64,000 bases of DNA, taken from contig NZ_FUWS01000002.1 in the NCBI RefSeq assembly GCF_900167435.1, forward strand, positions 49,924 through 113,923. Reading direction: 5' to 3'. Of this stretch, positions 7,211-17,162 are shown piece by piece. The position numbers and the translations under genes are program-made. Under the pieces are notes generated by a model, which saw only the letters and a list, made by a program, of their open reading frames with translations, had not been told where the DNA came from and searched no databases. The DNA comes from Marinactinospora thermotolerans DSM 45154 (GTDB lineage Bacteria > Actinomycetota > Actinomycetes > Streptosporangiales > Streptosporangiaceae). How positions within the stretch are numbered: position 1 is the stretch's first letter; the number at the start of each line of letters is the position of its first letter.

Positions 7211-8962
7211 GTGCTGCTGCGGATGTCGACCCTGTTCCTGCGCACCCTGCGCGAGGACCCGGCGGACGCCGAGGTGCCCAGCCACAAACTGCTCGTCCGC
7301 GGTGGCTATGTCCGCCGTGCCGCGCCCGGCGTGTACTCCTGGCTGCCGCTCGGCAAGATCGTGCTGGAGAACGTGGCCGGCGTGGTGCGCGAGGAGATGA
7401 ACCGTATCGGGGGACAGGAGGTCCTGCTCCCCGCGCTGCTGCCCCGCGAGTACTACGAGGCCACCAACCGCTGGGTCGAGTACGGCGACAACCTGTTCCG
7501 TCTGGTCGACCGCAAGGGCGCCGACTACCTGCTCGGGCCGACCCACGAGGAGCTGTTCACGCTCCTGGTGAAGGGCGAGTACTCCTCCTACAAGGACTTC
7601 CCGGTCATCCTCTACCAGATCCAGGAGAAGTTCCGGGACGAGGCGCGTCCCCGGGCCGGGATCCTGCGCGGCCGGGAGTTCCACATGAAGGACTCCTACT
7701 CCTTCGACATCGACGATGAGGGGCTGCGCCGCTCCTACGAGCTGCACCGCGAGGCCTACATCCGGATCTTCGACCGGCTGGGCCTGCGCTACGCCATCGT
7801 GTCGGCCACCTCGGGGGCCATGGGCGGCTCGGCGTCGGAGGAGTTCCTGGCCGAGACCCCCACCGGCGAGGACACCTTCGTCCGCAGCACCGGCTCGGAC
7901 TACGCGGCCAACGTCGAGGCCGTGCGCACCCCCGTCCCCGCCAGCCTGCCGATCGAGGGCCAGCCCGAGGCGCGGGTGCACCACACGCCGAACACCCCCA
8001 CCATCGAGTCGCTGGTGGACTTCCTCAACGGGGCCGGCCTGGGCCGGACCTTCACCGCGGCCGACACCCTCAAGAACGTGCTGGTCAAGATCCGCCGTCC
8101 CGGCGAGACCGAGTGGGAGATCCTCGGCATCGGCCTGCCCGGCGACCGCGAGGTGGACACCAAGCGCTTGGAGGCCGCGGTCGAGCCGGCCGAGGTCGCG
8201 CTCCTCGACGAGGCCGACTTCGCGGCCAACCCCTTCCTGGTCAAGGGCTACATCGGCCCGCGCGCGCTCCTCGACAACAAGGTGCGCTACCTCGTCGACC
8301 CCCGGGTCGTTCCGGGCACGCGCTGGGTCACCGGTGCCGACCGTCCCGACCACCACGTCGTCGACCTGGTGTGCGGCCGCGACTTCACCCCCGATGGCAC
8401 GATCGAGGCCGCCGAGGTGCGCGAGGGCGACCCCTCCCCCGACGGCGAGGGCACGCTCTACGCCGCGCGTGGCATCGAGATCGGCCACATCTTCCAGCTC
8501 GGCCGCAAGTACGCCGACGCCTTCGAGGTCGACGCGCTCGGCCCCGACGGCAAGCCGAAGCGGATCACCATGGGCTCCTACGGCATCGGGGTCTCGCGCG
8601 TGGTCGCGGCGATCGTCGAGCAGTCCCACGACGACAAGGGCATCCTGTGGCCCCGCGAGGTGGCGCCGGCCGACGTGCACGTCGTCGGCACCGGCAAGGG
8701 CGAGCAGATCGAGGTCGCCCTGCGCCTGGCCGGGGAGCTGGAGGCCAGGGGCGTCCGGGTCATCGTCGACGACCGCAAGGGGGTGTCCCCCGGGGTGAAG
8801 TTCACCGACGCCGAACTGCTGGGCGTTCCCACCGCGGTCATCGTCGGCAAGGGGCTGGCCTCCGGTGTGGTGGAGCTGCGCGACCGCGCCACCGGCGAAC
8901 GCGAGGAGGTGCCGGTCGACACCGTGGTCGACCGGGTCGCGGCCATCGTCGCCGAGGGGTAG
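7211..8962 (+). CDS. proS: Prolyl-tRNA synthetase (bacterial type with editing insertion)
   Basis: The 583-aa enzyme charges tRNA(Pro). Class II motif 2 is seen as [10 protein letters not shown] near residue 157, and motif 3 as GSYGIGVSR near 454. A ~180-residue insertion between motifs 2 and 3 (about residues 225-400) is the bacterial cis-editing INS domain that clears Ala-tRNA(Pro). The C-terminal anticodon-binding domain follows ([13 protein letters not shown] onward). I chose GTG 7211 because AGGAG lies 7-8 nt upstream and the N-terminus then matches the usual LLRMS.LFLRTLR pattern. A perfect 16-bp hairpin follows the stop. Confidence 0.97.
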   Translation: MLLRMSTLFLRTLREDPADAEVPSHKLLVRGGYVRRAAPGVYSWLPLGKIVLENVAGVVREEMNRIGGQEVLLPALLPREYYEATNRWVEYGDNLFRLVDRKGADYLLGPTHEELFTLLVKGEYSSYKDFPVILYQIQEKFRDEARPRAGILRGREFHMKDSYSFDIDDEGLRRSYELHREAYIRIFDRLGLRYAIVSATSGAMGGSASEEFLAETPTGEDTFVRSTGSDYAANVEAVRTPVPASLPIEGQPEARVHHTPNTPTIESLVDFLNGAGLGRTFTAADTLKNVLVKIRRPGETEWEILGIGLPGDREVDTKRLEAAVEPAEVALLDEADFAANPFLVKGYIGPRALLDNKVRYLVDPRVVPGTRWVTGADRPDHHVVDLVCGRDFTPDGTIEAAEVREGDPSPDGEGTLYAARGIEIGHIFQLGRKYADAFEVDALGPDGKPKRITMGSYGIGVSRVVAAIVEQSHDDKGILWPREVAPADVHVVGTGKGEQIEVALRLAGELEARGVRVIVDDRKGVSPGVKFTDAELLGVPTAVIVGKGLASGVVELRDRATGEREEVPVDTVVDRVAAIVAEG

Positions 8963-8979
8963 CCGACGCCGAGCGGACA

Positions 8980-9014
8980 CGACGGCCGCCGCGGGCTTCC
9001 CGCGGCGGCCGTCG
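8980..9014. terminator. Bidirectional terminator between proS and the DUF4439 gene
   Basis: A perfect 16-bp stem (8980-8995 with 8999-9014) with a CTT loop sits between convergent genes. Confidence 0.8.
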
Positions 9015-9022
9015 GCGTCGGG

Positions 9023-9469
9023 TCAGGCTCCGGGCGCTCCGCCGGGAAAGCCGGGGAAGGCCGCGAGCTGGGCGCCCCAGACCAGCGAGCGCACGGTGGC
9101 GGACTGCAGGGAGCGGGCCGCCAGGTCGCGCAGCCGCTGGTCGGGGACCGCGCTCAGTTCGAGGTAGGCCTGCGCGGTCGTCTCCTCCAAGCGGACCGCG
9201 AAGGCGGTGAGCGCCCCCGTGTCGTCCTGTTCGGGGAGGGCGTAGGCGGATTCGGCGGCCACCGGTTCGGCGTCGCGTTCGACCAGTTCGGCGCGGAGCC
9301 GGTCGCGCAGGCCGCGGTGCGCGTCGAGGTCGACGTGGGCGCGTGCCCGCGTCTCCCTGGAGCGGGCTCCGATGAATCCATAACCGTGGATGGCGGCGTA
9401 CTCGGCGCGCAGCGCGGCCTGCAACGCCGCGATCGCGGCGTCCTCCTCCGGGGTGGGCGAAGCGCTCAT
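9023..9469 (-). CDS. Ferritin-like DUF4439 domain protein
   Basis: The 148-aa protein is almost wholly helical. It has the pattern of the ferritin-like DUF4439 family: AALQAALRAEYAAIHGYGF in helix 1, AHRGLRDRLRAEL in helix 2, then a Tyr/Pro-containing linker and two more helices ending in WGAQLAAFPG. Whether it binds iron is not known. The ATG overlaps the stop of the upstream lipoprotein gene (ATGA), so translation is probably coupled, and GGAGG lies inside the upstream gene. Together with the lipoprotein gene it forms a two-gene unit divergent from rimP. Confidence 0.75.
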   Translation of the reverse strand: MSASPTPEEDAAIAALQAALRAEYAAIHGYGFIGARSRETRARAHVDLDAHRGLRDRLRAELVERDAEPVAAESAYALPEQDDTGALTAFAVRLEETTAQAYLELSAVPDQRLRDLAARSLQSATVRSLVWGAQLAAFPGFPGGAPGA

Positions 9470-9969
9470 CGGACCTCCATCGCCAGCAGGTGGGCGTGAC
9501 CGGCCTCGCACGCGCCGACGGAGCTTAAGAGCTGGGCCAGGCTGGAGTCGGCCAGCCCGGCGGCCTGGCGGGCGCGTGCCGCGGCCGCGGCCTCCTCGGC
9601 CACCCGCAGGACGGCGGGGTCCGTCGCCTCGTCCTCGCTGACGGGGGCTGAGGAGGCGGTGACCTCGTTCTCCTCGTTCTCCTCGGCGCTGCGCTGGGGA
9701 AGCCGTGAACGCAGCTCCGCCAAGTGCTCCTCGTGGTCGGCCAGGAGCCGCTCCAGCAGTCCGCCCGGCCCGGTCCCCGCGGAGATCGCGGCGCGGTAGC
9801 GCGCCACCATCGTCTCCTTCTCGGAGACGACCCGGCGCAGCAGGTACTCGTCGGGCGAGACCGAGCTGGGATACCAGCGGGCGCCTTGACAGCCTCCCAG
9901 CGTGATCGCGGCCAGTCCCGCGAGCGCGCCGGCGATGACCGTGCGGCGGCCGACCGATTCAGGGCGCAA
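9466..9969 (-). CDS. Lipoprotein with ferritin-like helical domain
   Basis: The product is 167 aa from a TTG at 9969, chosen because GAGGAGG sits 4-5 nt upstream. The N-terminus carries a twin arginine (VGRRTVIAGAL) and a lipobox LGGC about 23 residues in, so it is likely exported, perhaps by Tat, and lipidated at that Cys. The mature part is helical (KETMVARYRAAI, ADHEEHLAELRSRL, AGLADSSLAQLLSSVGACEAGHAHLL), consistent with a ferritin-like fold. It is the first gene of a pair with the DUF4439 protein. The open frame upstream to 10515 runs antisense to rimP and is not coding. Confidence 0.65.
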   Translation of the reverse strand: MRPESVGRRTVIAGALAGLAAITLGGCQGARWYPSSVSPDEYLLRRVVSEKETMVARYRAAISAGTGPGGLLERLLADHEEHLAELRSRLPQRSAEENEENEVTASSAPVSEDEATDPAVLRVAEEAAAAARARQAAGLADSSLAQLLSSVGACEAGHAHLLAMEVR

Positions 9970-10297
9970 CCGTGCCTCCTCAGCGTGCGAGATGACGACG
10001 ACAGGGACGCTATCCACGGCCTGGGACCACGGAGACGGGGTACGGGGAAAGGGGCCGCGACCCCCATCTTTCCACGGGGAGGCGGGTCCTCGGCGCGTCC
10101 GCGCGGACCACCGGACACGCTCGCCCGGGCGGCCCCACCGCCGTGAGGCGTCGCGACCGGGCCTGGGGATCGGTGGAGAGTGGATACCCTTGGGTGCAAA
10201 CCGCCGTCGTGCCGGACGCGCGGACGAAACTATGTGCAGAGCTGGACCGCCCCGTCGCCGTGAGGAAGCGGGCGGAATTCGCCGAGGAGGACCGCTG
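9970..10297. other. Divergent promoter region between the lipoprotein gene and rimP
   Basis: TACCCT at 10185-10190 is a candidate -10 for the rimP-nusA operon and would give a leader of about 100 nt. No gene is seen. The leader ends with GAGGAGG, the rimP ribosome site. Confidence 0.4.
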
Positions 10298-10780
10298 ATG
10301 GGCGCGCAGGATCGCCAGGACCGTCTCGTTCGGTTGCTGGAACCGGTCCTGGCAGAGGCCGGATTGGATCTGGAGGCGGTCGAGGTCACCCCGGCGGGCA
10401 GGCGGCGCCTGCTGCGCGTCGTGGTCGACTCCGATGACGGTGTCGACCTCGACTCCATCGGAGAGGTGAGCCAGGAGGTGGCCACCGCGCTCGACGCCTC
10501 CGACCTGATGGGCAAGGCGCCCTATGTGCTCGAAGTGTCCTCCCCCGGTGTGGACCGGCCCCTCACCGAACCTCGCCACTGGCGACGCGCGCGGGGACGC
10601 CTGGTGCACGCCCCCCTCGTGGGCGGCGGAGAGGTCCGTGGACGGGTGAAGCACACCGACGACTCCGGCGTCACCTTCGACGTCGAGGGCCGGGATCAGG
10701 TCCACGCCTACACTGAGCTGGGGCGCGGCAAGATCCAGGTGGAATTCCGTCGCGACACCGACGGCGACGCGGCGGACTAG
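10298..10780 (+). CDS. rimP: Ribosome maturation factor RimP
   Basis: The 160-aa protein acts in late 30S subunit assembly. It shows the RimP order: an N-terminal alpha/beta domain with LLEPVLAEAGLDLEAVEVT and LRVVVDSDDGVDLDSIGEVSQ, the conserved YVLEVSSPGVDRPL, and a C-terminal SH3-like barrel. GAGGAGG precedes the ATG. It opens the conserved rimP-nusA-ylxR-infB operon, with nusA 12 nt downstream. Confidence 0.95.
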   Translation: MGAQDRQDRLVRLLEPVLAEAGLDLEAVEVTPAGRRRLLRVVVDSDDGVDLDSIGEVSQEVATALDASDLMGKAPYVLEVSSPGVDRPLTEPRHWRRARGRLVHAPLVGGGEVRGRVKHTDDSGVTFDVEGRDQVHAYTELGRGKIQVEFRRDTDGDAAD

Positions 10781-10792
10781 AGGGGGAGCCCC

Positions 10793-11809
10793 GTGGATAT
10801 CGATATGAGTGTCCTGCGCAGTCTGGAGCGCGAGAAGGACATCTCGGTGGACCTCGTCGTCAAGGCGATCGAGGACGCGCTGCTGATCGCCTACCACCGC
10901 CAAGAGGGGACCGAGACGAAGGCGCGCGTCGAGCTCGACCGTTCCACCGGACACGTCACCGTGTGGGCCACCGAGACCGACGAAGAGGGCGAGCCCGTCC
11001 GCGAGTACGACGCGACCCCGTCGGGGTTCGGGCGCATCGCCACCTCGACCGCCAAGCAGGTCATCCTGCAACGTCTGCGCGACGCCGAGGACGAGCTGAC
11101 GCTCGGCGAGTTCGCCGGCCGTGAGTTCGAGGTCGTCTCGGGCATCATCCAGCAGGGCAAGGACCCGCGTAACGTCCTGGTCGACCTCGGTCGGATCGAG
11201 GCGATCCTGCCGCCCCAGGAGCAGGTTCCGGGCGAGTCCTACAACCACGGTGACCGCCTGCGCGCCTACGTCGTCCAGGTGCGCAAGGGGCACCGCGGTC
11301 CCTCGGTCACCCTGTCGCGCACCCACCCCAACCTGGTGCGCAAGCTGTTCCAGCTCGAGGTGCCCGAGATCGCCGACGGAACGGTCGAGATCGCGGCGAT
11401 CGCCCGCGAGGCGGGCCACCGCACCAAGATGGCGGTGAAGTCCAACAAGCCCGGCGTCAACGCCAAGGGCGCCTGCATCGGCCCGTTGGGCAGCCGCGTG
11501 CGCAACGTCATGGCCGAGCTGCACGGCGAGAAGATCGACATCGTCGACTACTCCGACGATCCCGCGGTGTTCGTGGGCAACGCGCTGTCGCCGGCCCGGG
11601 TTGACCATGTCGAGATCCTCGATCCCGCGGCCCGGGTCGCCCGCGTCATCGTGCCCGACTACCAGCAGTCGCTCGCGATCGGCAAGGAGGGGCAGAACGC
11701 CCGTCTCGCCGCTCGTCTCACCGGTTGGCGGATCGACATCCGCTCCGACGCCGAGCTCGCCGAGCAGGAGCGCGCCGCCGACTCCGCCGAGCCGGCCGGT
11801 GACGAGTAG
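10793..11809 (+). CDS. nusA: Transcription termination/antitermination factor NusA
   Basis: The 338-aa NusA binds RNA polymerase and nascent RNA and modulates pausing, termination and rRNA antitermination. The N-terminal polymerase-binding domain (residues 1 to ~105) is followed by an S1 domain, KH1 ([10 protein letters not shown] near 229-238) and KH2 ([11 protein letters not shown] near 296). Like other actinobacterial NusA it lacks the C-terminal acidic repeats of the E. coli protein. The start is GTG 10793 after AGGGGGAG. Its end overlaps ylxR by 11 nt. Confidence 0.96.
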   Translation: MDIDMSVLRSLEREKDISVDLVVKAIEDALLIAYHRQEGTETKARVELDRSTGHVTVWATETDEEGEPVREYDATPSGFGRIATSTAKQVILQRLRDAEDELTLGEFAGREFEVVSGIIQQGKDPRNVLVDLGRIEAILPPQEQVPGESYNHGDRLRAYVVQVRKGHRGPSVTLSRTHPNLVRKLFQLEVPEIADGTVEIAAIAREAGHRTKMAVKSNKPGVNAKGACIGPLGSRVRNVMAELHGEKIDIVDYSDDPAVFVGNALSPARVDHVEILDPAARVARVIVPDYQQSLAIGKEGQNARLAARLTGWRIDIRSDAELAEQERAADSAEPAGDE

Positions 11810-12083
11810 CGGCTCCGGGACCGCCCCGACCCCCGAACGGACGTGCGTGGGCTGCCGGACGCGCGCGTCCAAGGGAGAGCTGCTGAGGCTGGTGCTCGAC
11901 GGCGATATGGTGCGCCCCGACCCCCGGGGAAACCGGCCGGGGAGGGGCGCCTACATCCACTTTGACCTGCGATGTTTGCAGGCGGCGGAACGGCGCCGGG
12001 CGTGGTCGAGGGCGTTTCGCGAGAGTCGCCGGGTCGATGCCTCGCCCGTCGCGGACCACCTCGCCGCGCTCGGGCGCGTTTGA
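11799..12083 (+). CDS. ylxR: YlxR family RNA-binding protein (DUF448)
   Basis: The 94-aa protein contains the YlxR signature RTCVGCR at residues 14-20, followed by LLRLV and a GRGAYIH segment. It is a small basic nucleoid- and RNA-associated protein usually encoded between nusA and infB, as here. The GTG at 11799 lies within the end of nusA, so translation is probably coupled. About 240 nt separate it from infB. Confidence 0.88.
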   Translation: MTSSGSGTAPTPERTCVGCRTRASKGELLRLVLDGDMVRPDPRGNRPGRGAYIHFDLRCLQAAERRRAWSRAFRESRRVDASPVADHLAALGRV

Positions 12084-12324
12084 GTCTGCGGCGGTTCCGG
12101 ATACAGTTGGAATGATCTCGCCGTCGCCCTGGTTGTACGCTTCGGGCGGTCGGCGGGTCTTGCCATGTCGGCAAGTCCGGCGTAACTGTTCCATTGTTGT
12201 GTAGCGAAGAGTCGAAAGCGGGTCGAGATTGCGATGAGCGCTCGATGAGTACGCAGCGATGAGTACGTCCAGCTAGCCACGGTCCGGCACAAGCCCATGT
12301 CCCGGACCGAAGTAGAGGAGAGTA

Positions 12325-15303
12325 GTGGCGAAGGTCCGGGTATATGAGCTCGCTAAGGAGTTCGGTGTAGAGAGCAAGGTCGTTCTGGCCAAGCTCAACG
12401 AGATGGGCGAGTTCGTCCGTTCGGCGTCATCGACGATAGAGGCGCCCGTCGTCCGTCGGCTCAAGGAAGCCTTCAACGGTCCCGCGGAGAAGAAGGGCGG
12501 CGACCGCCGTCCGCGTCCCTCGGAACCCCGCCCGCGCCCGCGGGCCGAATCCCAGTCCTCCTCCCCGGCGCCGTCCGGGGAGTCCAATGGCGCTGCCCCG
12601 CGTCCGGGCCCGCGCCCCGGCCCCAAGCCGGCCGCGCGCTCGGGCCCGTCCATGGGCGGCGCGCCCAAGCCCGGCCCTAAGCCGGGTCCGCGTCCGGGGG
12701 CCGGTGCCCCCGCTCCCAAGCCGGGCCCGCAGGGCCAGTCCGGCCCGAAGCCCGGCGGCAACCGCCCCGAGCGCGGCGAGCGTGGCGAGCGTCCGGAGCG
12801 CGCCGAGCGTTCCGGTCGTCCCGAGTCCGGCAAGGGCCCGCGTCCGGGTCCGCGCCCGGCGGGTCCGCGTCCGGGGAACAACCCCTTCGCGTCGACCGCC
12901 ACGGGCATGGGCGCGCCCAAGCCCGCCCCCCGTCCGGGACCGCGTCCCGGGCCCCAGGGCGGCCAGGGCGCCCCGCGTCCTGGTGGCGGCTCCGACCGCG
13001 CCCCGCGTCCGGGGGGAGCTCCGGGTGCCGGCGGTCCGCCGCGCCCCCAGGCTCCGCGTCCGCAGGCGCCGCGCCCCGGTGCTCCCGGTGCGGGCGGTCC
13101 GCGCCCCAGCCCGGCCAGCATGGGACCGCGGCCCGGTGGCCCGCGTCCCAGCCCCATGAACATGCCCTCGTCGCGTCCGACCCCGCCCGGTGGTGCCGGC
13201 GGCGGTCGTGGCGGAGCCGGCGGGCGTAGCGGCGGCCGTCCCGGTGGCGGTCGCGGCGGCCCCGTGGGCGCCGGTCCGCGTACGGGTGGCGGTGGCGGTG
13301 GCGCCGGTGGCGGCGGCCCGCGTCCGGGTGGCTTCGGCGGCCGTCCCGGTGGCGGCGGTCGCGGTCGCGGTGGCGGCACGGCCGGTGCGTTCGGTCGGCC
13401 CGGTGGCCGTCCGGGGCGTGCCCGCAAGTCCAAGAAGCAGCGGCGTCAAGAGTTCAACGACATGCAGGCGCCGTCCTTCGGCGGCGTCAAGATCCCGAGC
13501 GGCAACGGTCAGACGATCCGGCTGTCGCGCGGTGCGTCGCTGTCGGACTTCGGTGACAAGATCGACGTCAACCCGGCGTCGCTGGTCCAGGTCATGATGC
13601 ACCTGGGCGAGATGGTCACCGCCACGCAGTCGCTGCCCGACGAGACCCTGCAGCTGCTGGGCGAGGAGCTCAAGTACAACGTCGAGGTCGTCAGCCCCGA
13701 GGACGAGGACCGCGAGCTGCTCGAGTCGTTCTCCATCGAGTTCGGTGAGAACGAGGGCGGCGAGGAGAGCCTGCGGCCGCGTCCGCCGGTGGTCACCGTC
13801 ATGGGTCACGTCGACCACGGTAAGACCCGCCTGCTCGACGCCATCCGCAACACCAACGTGGTCAGCGGCGAGGCCGGCGGCATCACCCAGCACATCGGTG
13901 CCTATCAGGTGGCCACCGAGGTCGACGGTGAAGAGCGCAAGATCACCTTCATCGACACCCCGGGTCACGAGGCGTTCACCGCCATGCGTGCCCGTGGTGC
14001 GCAGGCGACCGACATCGCGGTCCTCGTGGTCGCGGCCGACGACGGCGTGAAGCCGCAGACGGCCGAGGCCATCGACCACGCGAAGGCGGCCGACGTGCCG
14101 ATCGTGGTCGCGGTCAACAAGATCGACGTCGAGGGCGCCGACCCGCAGAAGGTGCGGGCCCAGCTCACCGAGTACGGTCTGGTGGCCGAGGAGTACGGCG
14201 GCGACGTTCAGTTCGTCGACATCTCCGCCAAGCAGGGGACCAACATCGACGGTCTGCTCGAGGCGGTCGTGCTGACCTCGGACGCGGCGCTGGACCTGCG
14301 GGCCAACCCTTACCAGGACGCCCAGGGCCTGGCCATCGAGGCGTTCCTCGACCGCGGCCGCGGTTCCACGGCGACGGTGCTGGTCCAGCGCGGCACGCTG
14401 CGCGTGGGCGACTCCATCGTCTGTGGCGACGCCTACGGGCGTGTCCGGGCGATGCTGGACGAGAACGGCGAGAACGTCGAGGAAGCCGAGCCGTCGCGGC
14501 CGGTCCAGGTGCTGGGTCTGACCAACGTTCCCAGCGCCGGCGACAGCTTCCTGGTCGTCAAGGACGACCGGGTCGCCCGTCAGATCGCCCAGCAGCGTGA
14601 GGCGCGCGAGCGCTTCGCCCAGCAGGCGCGGGCCAGCCGCCGGGTCACCATGCAGAACTGGCAGGACGCGCTCAAGGAGGGCGAGCGCAGCGAGCTCTCG
14701 CTGCTCCTCAAGGGCGACATGTCCGGTTCGGTGGAGGCGCTGGAGGAGTCGCTGCTCAAGATCGACGCCGGAGGCGACGAGGTCGGCATCCGTATCGTCG
14801 GCCGTGGTGTCGGTGCGATCACGCAGAACGACATCAACCTGGCCGCGACCTCGGACGCGATCATCATCGGCTTCAACGTTCGGCCCGAGGGCAAGAACAG
14901 CGAGCTCGCCGACCGCATGGGCGTCGAGATCCGCTACTACTCGGTCATCTACCAGGCGATCGAGGAGGTCGAAGCCGCGGTCAAGGGCCTGCTCAAGCCC
15001 ATCTACGAGGAGGTCCAGCTCGGCTCCGCGGAGATCCGCGAGGTCTTCAAGGTGCCGCGGATCGGCAACATCGCCGGTTCGATCGTGCGCGACGGCATCA
15101 TCCGCCGCAACGCCAAGGCCCGCCTCATCCGCGACGGGGTCGTCATCTCCGACAACCTCACCGTCGAGTCGCTGCGCCGCTTCAAGGACGACGCGACCGA
15201 GGTCCGCGAGGGCTACGAGTGTGGTATCGGTGTCGGCTACAACGACATCCGCATCGGGGACGTCATCGAGACGTTCGAGATGCAGGAGAAGCCGCGCGAC
15301 TGA
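12325..15303 (+). CDS. infB: Translation initiation factor IF-2
   Basis: The 992-aa IF-2 recruits initiator tRNA and joins ribosomal subunits. A short IF2_N helical motif ([16 protein letters not shown]) is followed by a ~320-residue Pro/Gly/Arg/Lys-rich disordered region (about 50-370), much longer than the equivalent in E. coli. A second N-domain with [13 protein letters not shown] comes next, then the GTPase: G1 GHVDHGKT at 494-501, G3 DTPGH at 544-548, G4 NKID at 598-601. Domains II to IV complete the protein. The GTG start is preceded by AGAGGAGAG. A hairpin follows the stop. Confidence 0.97.
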   Translation: MAKVRVYELAKEFGVESKVVLAKLNEMGEFVRSASSTIEAPVVRRLKEAFNGPAEKKGGDRRPRPSEPRPRPRAESQSSSPAPSGESNGAAPRPGPRPGPKPAARSGPSMGGAPKPGPKPGPRPGAGAPAPKPGPQGQSGPKPGGNRPERGERGERPERAERSGRPESGKGPRPGPRPAGPRPGNNPFASTATGMGAPKPAPRPGPRPGPQGGQGAPRPGGGSDRAPRPGGAPGAGGPPRPQAPRPQAPRPGAPGAGGPRPSPASMGPRPGGPRPSPMNMPSSRPTPPGGAGGGRGGAGGRSGGRPGGGRGGPVGAGPRTGGGGGGAGGGGPRPGGFGGRPGGGGRGRGGGTAGAFGRPGGRPGRARKSKKQRRQEFNDMQAPSFGGVKIPSGNGQTIRLSRGASLSDFGDKIDVNPASLVQVMMHLGEMVTATQSLPDETLQLLGEELKYNVEVVSPEDEDRELLESFSIEFGENEGGEESLRPRPPVVTVMGHVDHGKTRLLDAIRNTNVVSGEAGGITQHIGAYQVATEVDGEERKITFIDTPGHEAFTAMRARGAQATDIAVLVVAADDGVKPQTAEAIDHAKAADVPIVVAVNKIDVEGADPQKVRAQLTEYGLVAEEYGGDVQFVDISAKQGTNIDGLLEAVVLTSDAALDLRANPYQDAQGLAIEAFLDRGRGSTATVLVQRGTLRVGDSIVCGDAYGRVRAMLDENGENVEEAEPSRPVQVLGLTNVPSAGDSFLVVKDDRVARQIAQQREARERFAQQARASRRVTMQNWQDALKEGERSELSLLLKGDMSGSVEALEESLLKIDAGGDEVGIRIVGRGVGAITQNDINLAATSDAIIIGFNVRPEGKNSELADRMGVEIRYYSVIYQAIEEVEAAVKGLLKPIYEEVQLGSAEIREVFKVPRIGNIAGSIVRDGIIRRNAKARLIRDGVVISDNLTVESLRRFKDDATEVREGYECGIGVGYNDIRIGDVIETFEMQEKPRD

Positions 15304-15317
15304 TACGCGCCCTTGGT

Positions 15318-15358
15318 CCGGGGCCCGGCACTCGCCGGGCCCCGGTCCGCGTTTCTTT
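15318..15358 (+). terminator. Terminator after infB
   Basis: A 12-bp GC-rich stem (15318-15329 with 15334-15345), a 4-nt loop and a downstream T-rich run GTTTCTTT form a near-canonical intrinsic terminator. Confidence 0.7.
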
Positions 15359-15400
15359 CCGGCCCCGCGGGGTCGGTCCGACAAATCGAGAAAACCCGGG

Positions 15401-15706
15401 GTGAACCGCTTGTACGTCGGTGCGCTGAGCCTGGACATCCTGCTGGGCGATGTCCGTTCCCTGAAGCAGAAACGCTCGGTGGTGCGGCCGATCGTGGCCG
15501 AGCTCCAGCGCAAGTTCGCGGTCTCCGTCGCCGAGACCGGCAACCAGGACCTGCACCGTCGTACCCAGATCGGCGTCGCGGTCGTGTCCTCCACGGCGGC
15601 GCACTGCGTCGAGGTGATGGACTCGTGCGAACGTCTGGTCGCGGGACACCCTGAGATCGAGCTGCTCTCCGCCCGGCAGCGGCTCTTCAATCACGAGGAA
15701 GAATAG
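15401..15706 (+). CDS. DUF503 family protein (YlxP-like)
   Basis: The 101-aa protein has the DUF503 pattern: [21 protein letters not shown], then [19 protein letters not shown] and a second alpha/beta half. DUF503 genes are almost always found between infB and rbfA. The molecular function is unsettled; links to ribosome assembly have been proposed for YlxP. The start is uncertain. GTG 15401 has a poorly spaced site, while TTG 15410 has GGGGTGA 5 nt upstream and would begin MYVGALSLD. The rbfA ATG follows 5 nt after the stop. Confidence 0.88.
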   Translation: MNRLYVGALSLDILLGDVRSLKQKRSVVRPIVAELQRKFAVSVAETGNQDLHRRTQIGVAVVSSTAAHCVEVMDSCERLVAGHPEIELLSARQRLFNHEEE

Positions 15707-15711
15707 ACACC

Positions 15712-16155
15712 ATGGTTGACGCCGCACGCGCGCGTAAGCTCGCCGACCGGATCCAGCGGATCGTGGCGGAGATGCTGGAGCGGCGCATCAAGGACCCGCG
15801 TCTGGGATTCGTGACCGTCACCGACGCGCGTCTCACCAACGACCTGCGCGAGGCGACGGTCTACTACACGGTGTTCGGCACCGACGAGGAGAAGGCCGGT
15901 ACCGCCGCGGCGCTGGAGAGCGCCAAGGGAGTGATCCGCTCCGAGGTGGGGCGCCAGACCGGACTGCGCCACACACCGAGCCTCGCCTTCGAGCGGGACG
16001 AGGTCCAGCAGAACGCCTACCACATCGAGGAGCTGCTGGCCAAGGCCCGCCAGGCCGACGCCGAGGTGGCCCGTTCCGCGGCGACCGCCCAGCCCGCCGG
16101 CGAGGCCGACCCCTACCGGGTGCCCCGCGAACGCGACGACGAGGACGACGAATAG
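15712..16155 (+). CDS. rbfA: 30S ribosome-binding factor RbfA
   Basis: The 147-aa protein has the RbfA KH-like core: [35 protein letters not shown] shape at the N-terminus, [10 protein letters not shown], and [19 protein letters not shown] near residue 80. It is needed for 16S rRNA 5' end maturation and cold adaptation. GAGGAAG precedes the ATG. A ~40-residue Ala/Glu/Asp-rich tail after residue 110 is an extension beyond the core. Next is truB, 39 nt away. Confidence 0.95.
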   Translation: MVDAARARKLADRIQRIVAEMLERRIKDPRLGFVTVTDARLTNDLREATVYYTVFGTDEEKAGTAAALESAKGVIRSEVGRQTGLRHTPSLAFERDEVQQNAYHIEELLAKARQADAEVARSAATAQPAGEADPYRVPRERDDEDDE

Positions 16156-16194
16156 GCCGGCACGGGCCGAGGACGAGGAAGCGGTCTCACCACC

Positions 16195-17070
16195 ATGACC
16201 ACCAACGGCGTCGTCATCGTCGACAAGCCGGCCGGTTGGACGTCGCATGACGTTGTCGCGCGCGTCCGGCGGCTCGCCAGGACACGCAGGGTCGGCCACG
16301 CCGGCACGCTCGACCCCATGGCCACCGGGGTGCTCGTGCTCGGCATCGACAAGGGCACCAAACTGCTGGGGCACCTGGCGTTGACGGAGAAGGTCTACGA
16401 GGCGACCCTCCGGCTGGGCGAGTCCACCACCACCGACGACGCCGAGGGGGAGCCGGTCGCCCGCGCCTCCACCGAGGGGGTGGAGGAGGCGGCGATCCGG
16501 GCCGGGGCCGCCGCGCTGACCGGCACCATCCAGCAGGTCCCTCCCCAGGTCAGCGCCATCAAGGTGAACGGCCAGCGCGCCTACAAGAAGGCGCGCGCAG
16601 GCGAGTCGGTGGAGCTGAGGGCACGCCCGGTCACGGTGTCGGAGTTCGCGATCGGCGAGGTCCGGCGTGTGGACGGGTACGTCGACGTGGACGCGCGGGT
16701 GACCTGCTCCAGCGGCACCTACATCCGCGCGCTGGCCCGCGACCTCGGCGTGGCGCTGGGAGTCGGGGGACACCTGACCGCGCTGCGCCGCACCAGGGTG
16801 GGGCCCTACGACCTCGCCCTGGCGCGCACCCTGGAACAGCTTGAGACGGAGTTCAGCGCGATCCCGTTGGCCGACGCGGTGGCCGCGGCCTTCCCCGTCA
16901 GGGTCCTCGACCACGATGAGGTGCGCAGGATCAGCCACGGGAACCGGATCGCCCCGGGCAACCTGGGGCCGGGACCGATCGGGCTGTTCGCCCCGGACGG
17001 CAGCGTGCTGGCGCTCGCCGAGGAACGTCCCGGCTACAGCAAGCCGATCGTGGTGTTCTCCGCGGCCTGA
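16195..17070 (+). CDS. truB: tRNA pseudouridine(55) synthase TruB
   Basis: The 291-aa enzyme makes pseudouridine 55 in the T-loop of tRNAs. The N-terminus GVVIVDKPAGWTSHDV and the catalytic motif GTLDPMATGVL with nucleophile Asp40 are intact, as are the downstream QVPPQVSAIKVNGQRAYKKAR and SGTYIRALARDLG segments. A C-terminal PUA-like part ends the protein. It lies in the conserved rbfA-truB-ribF order. Confidence 0.96.
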   Translation: MTTNGVVIVDKPAGWTSHDVVARVRRLARTRRVGHAGTLDPMATGVLVLGIDKGTKLLGHLALTEKVYEATLRLGESTTTDDAEGEPVARASTEGVEEAAIRAGAAALTGTIQQVPPQVSAIKVNGQRAYKKARAGESVELRARPVTVSEFAIGEVRRVDGYVDVDARVTCSSGTYIRALARDLGVALGVGGHLTALRRTRVGPYDLALARTLEQLETEFSAIPLADAVAAAFPVRVLDHDEVRRISHGNRIAPGNLGPGPIGLFAPDGSVLALAEERPGYSKPIVVFSAA

Positions 17071-17162
17071 CCGGCCGCGCTGACCGGACGTCCCGACGGA
17101 CCGCGAGGTCCCGGCGGGCGAGGAGGAGTCCCGCGACGCGGGGTTGAGGGGAGCTGTGTGAC

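Noticed and set aside
12427-15690. 1087-aa open frame antisense to infB
   Set aside because: Shadow of the GC-rich infB coding strand; low-complexity Ala/Arg/Thr/Gly product, no ribosome site, and infB is certain.
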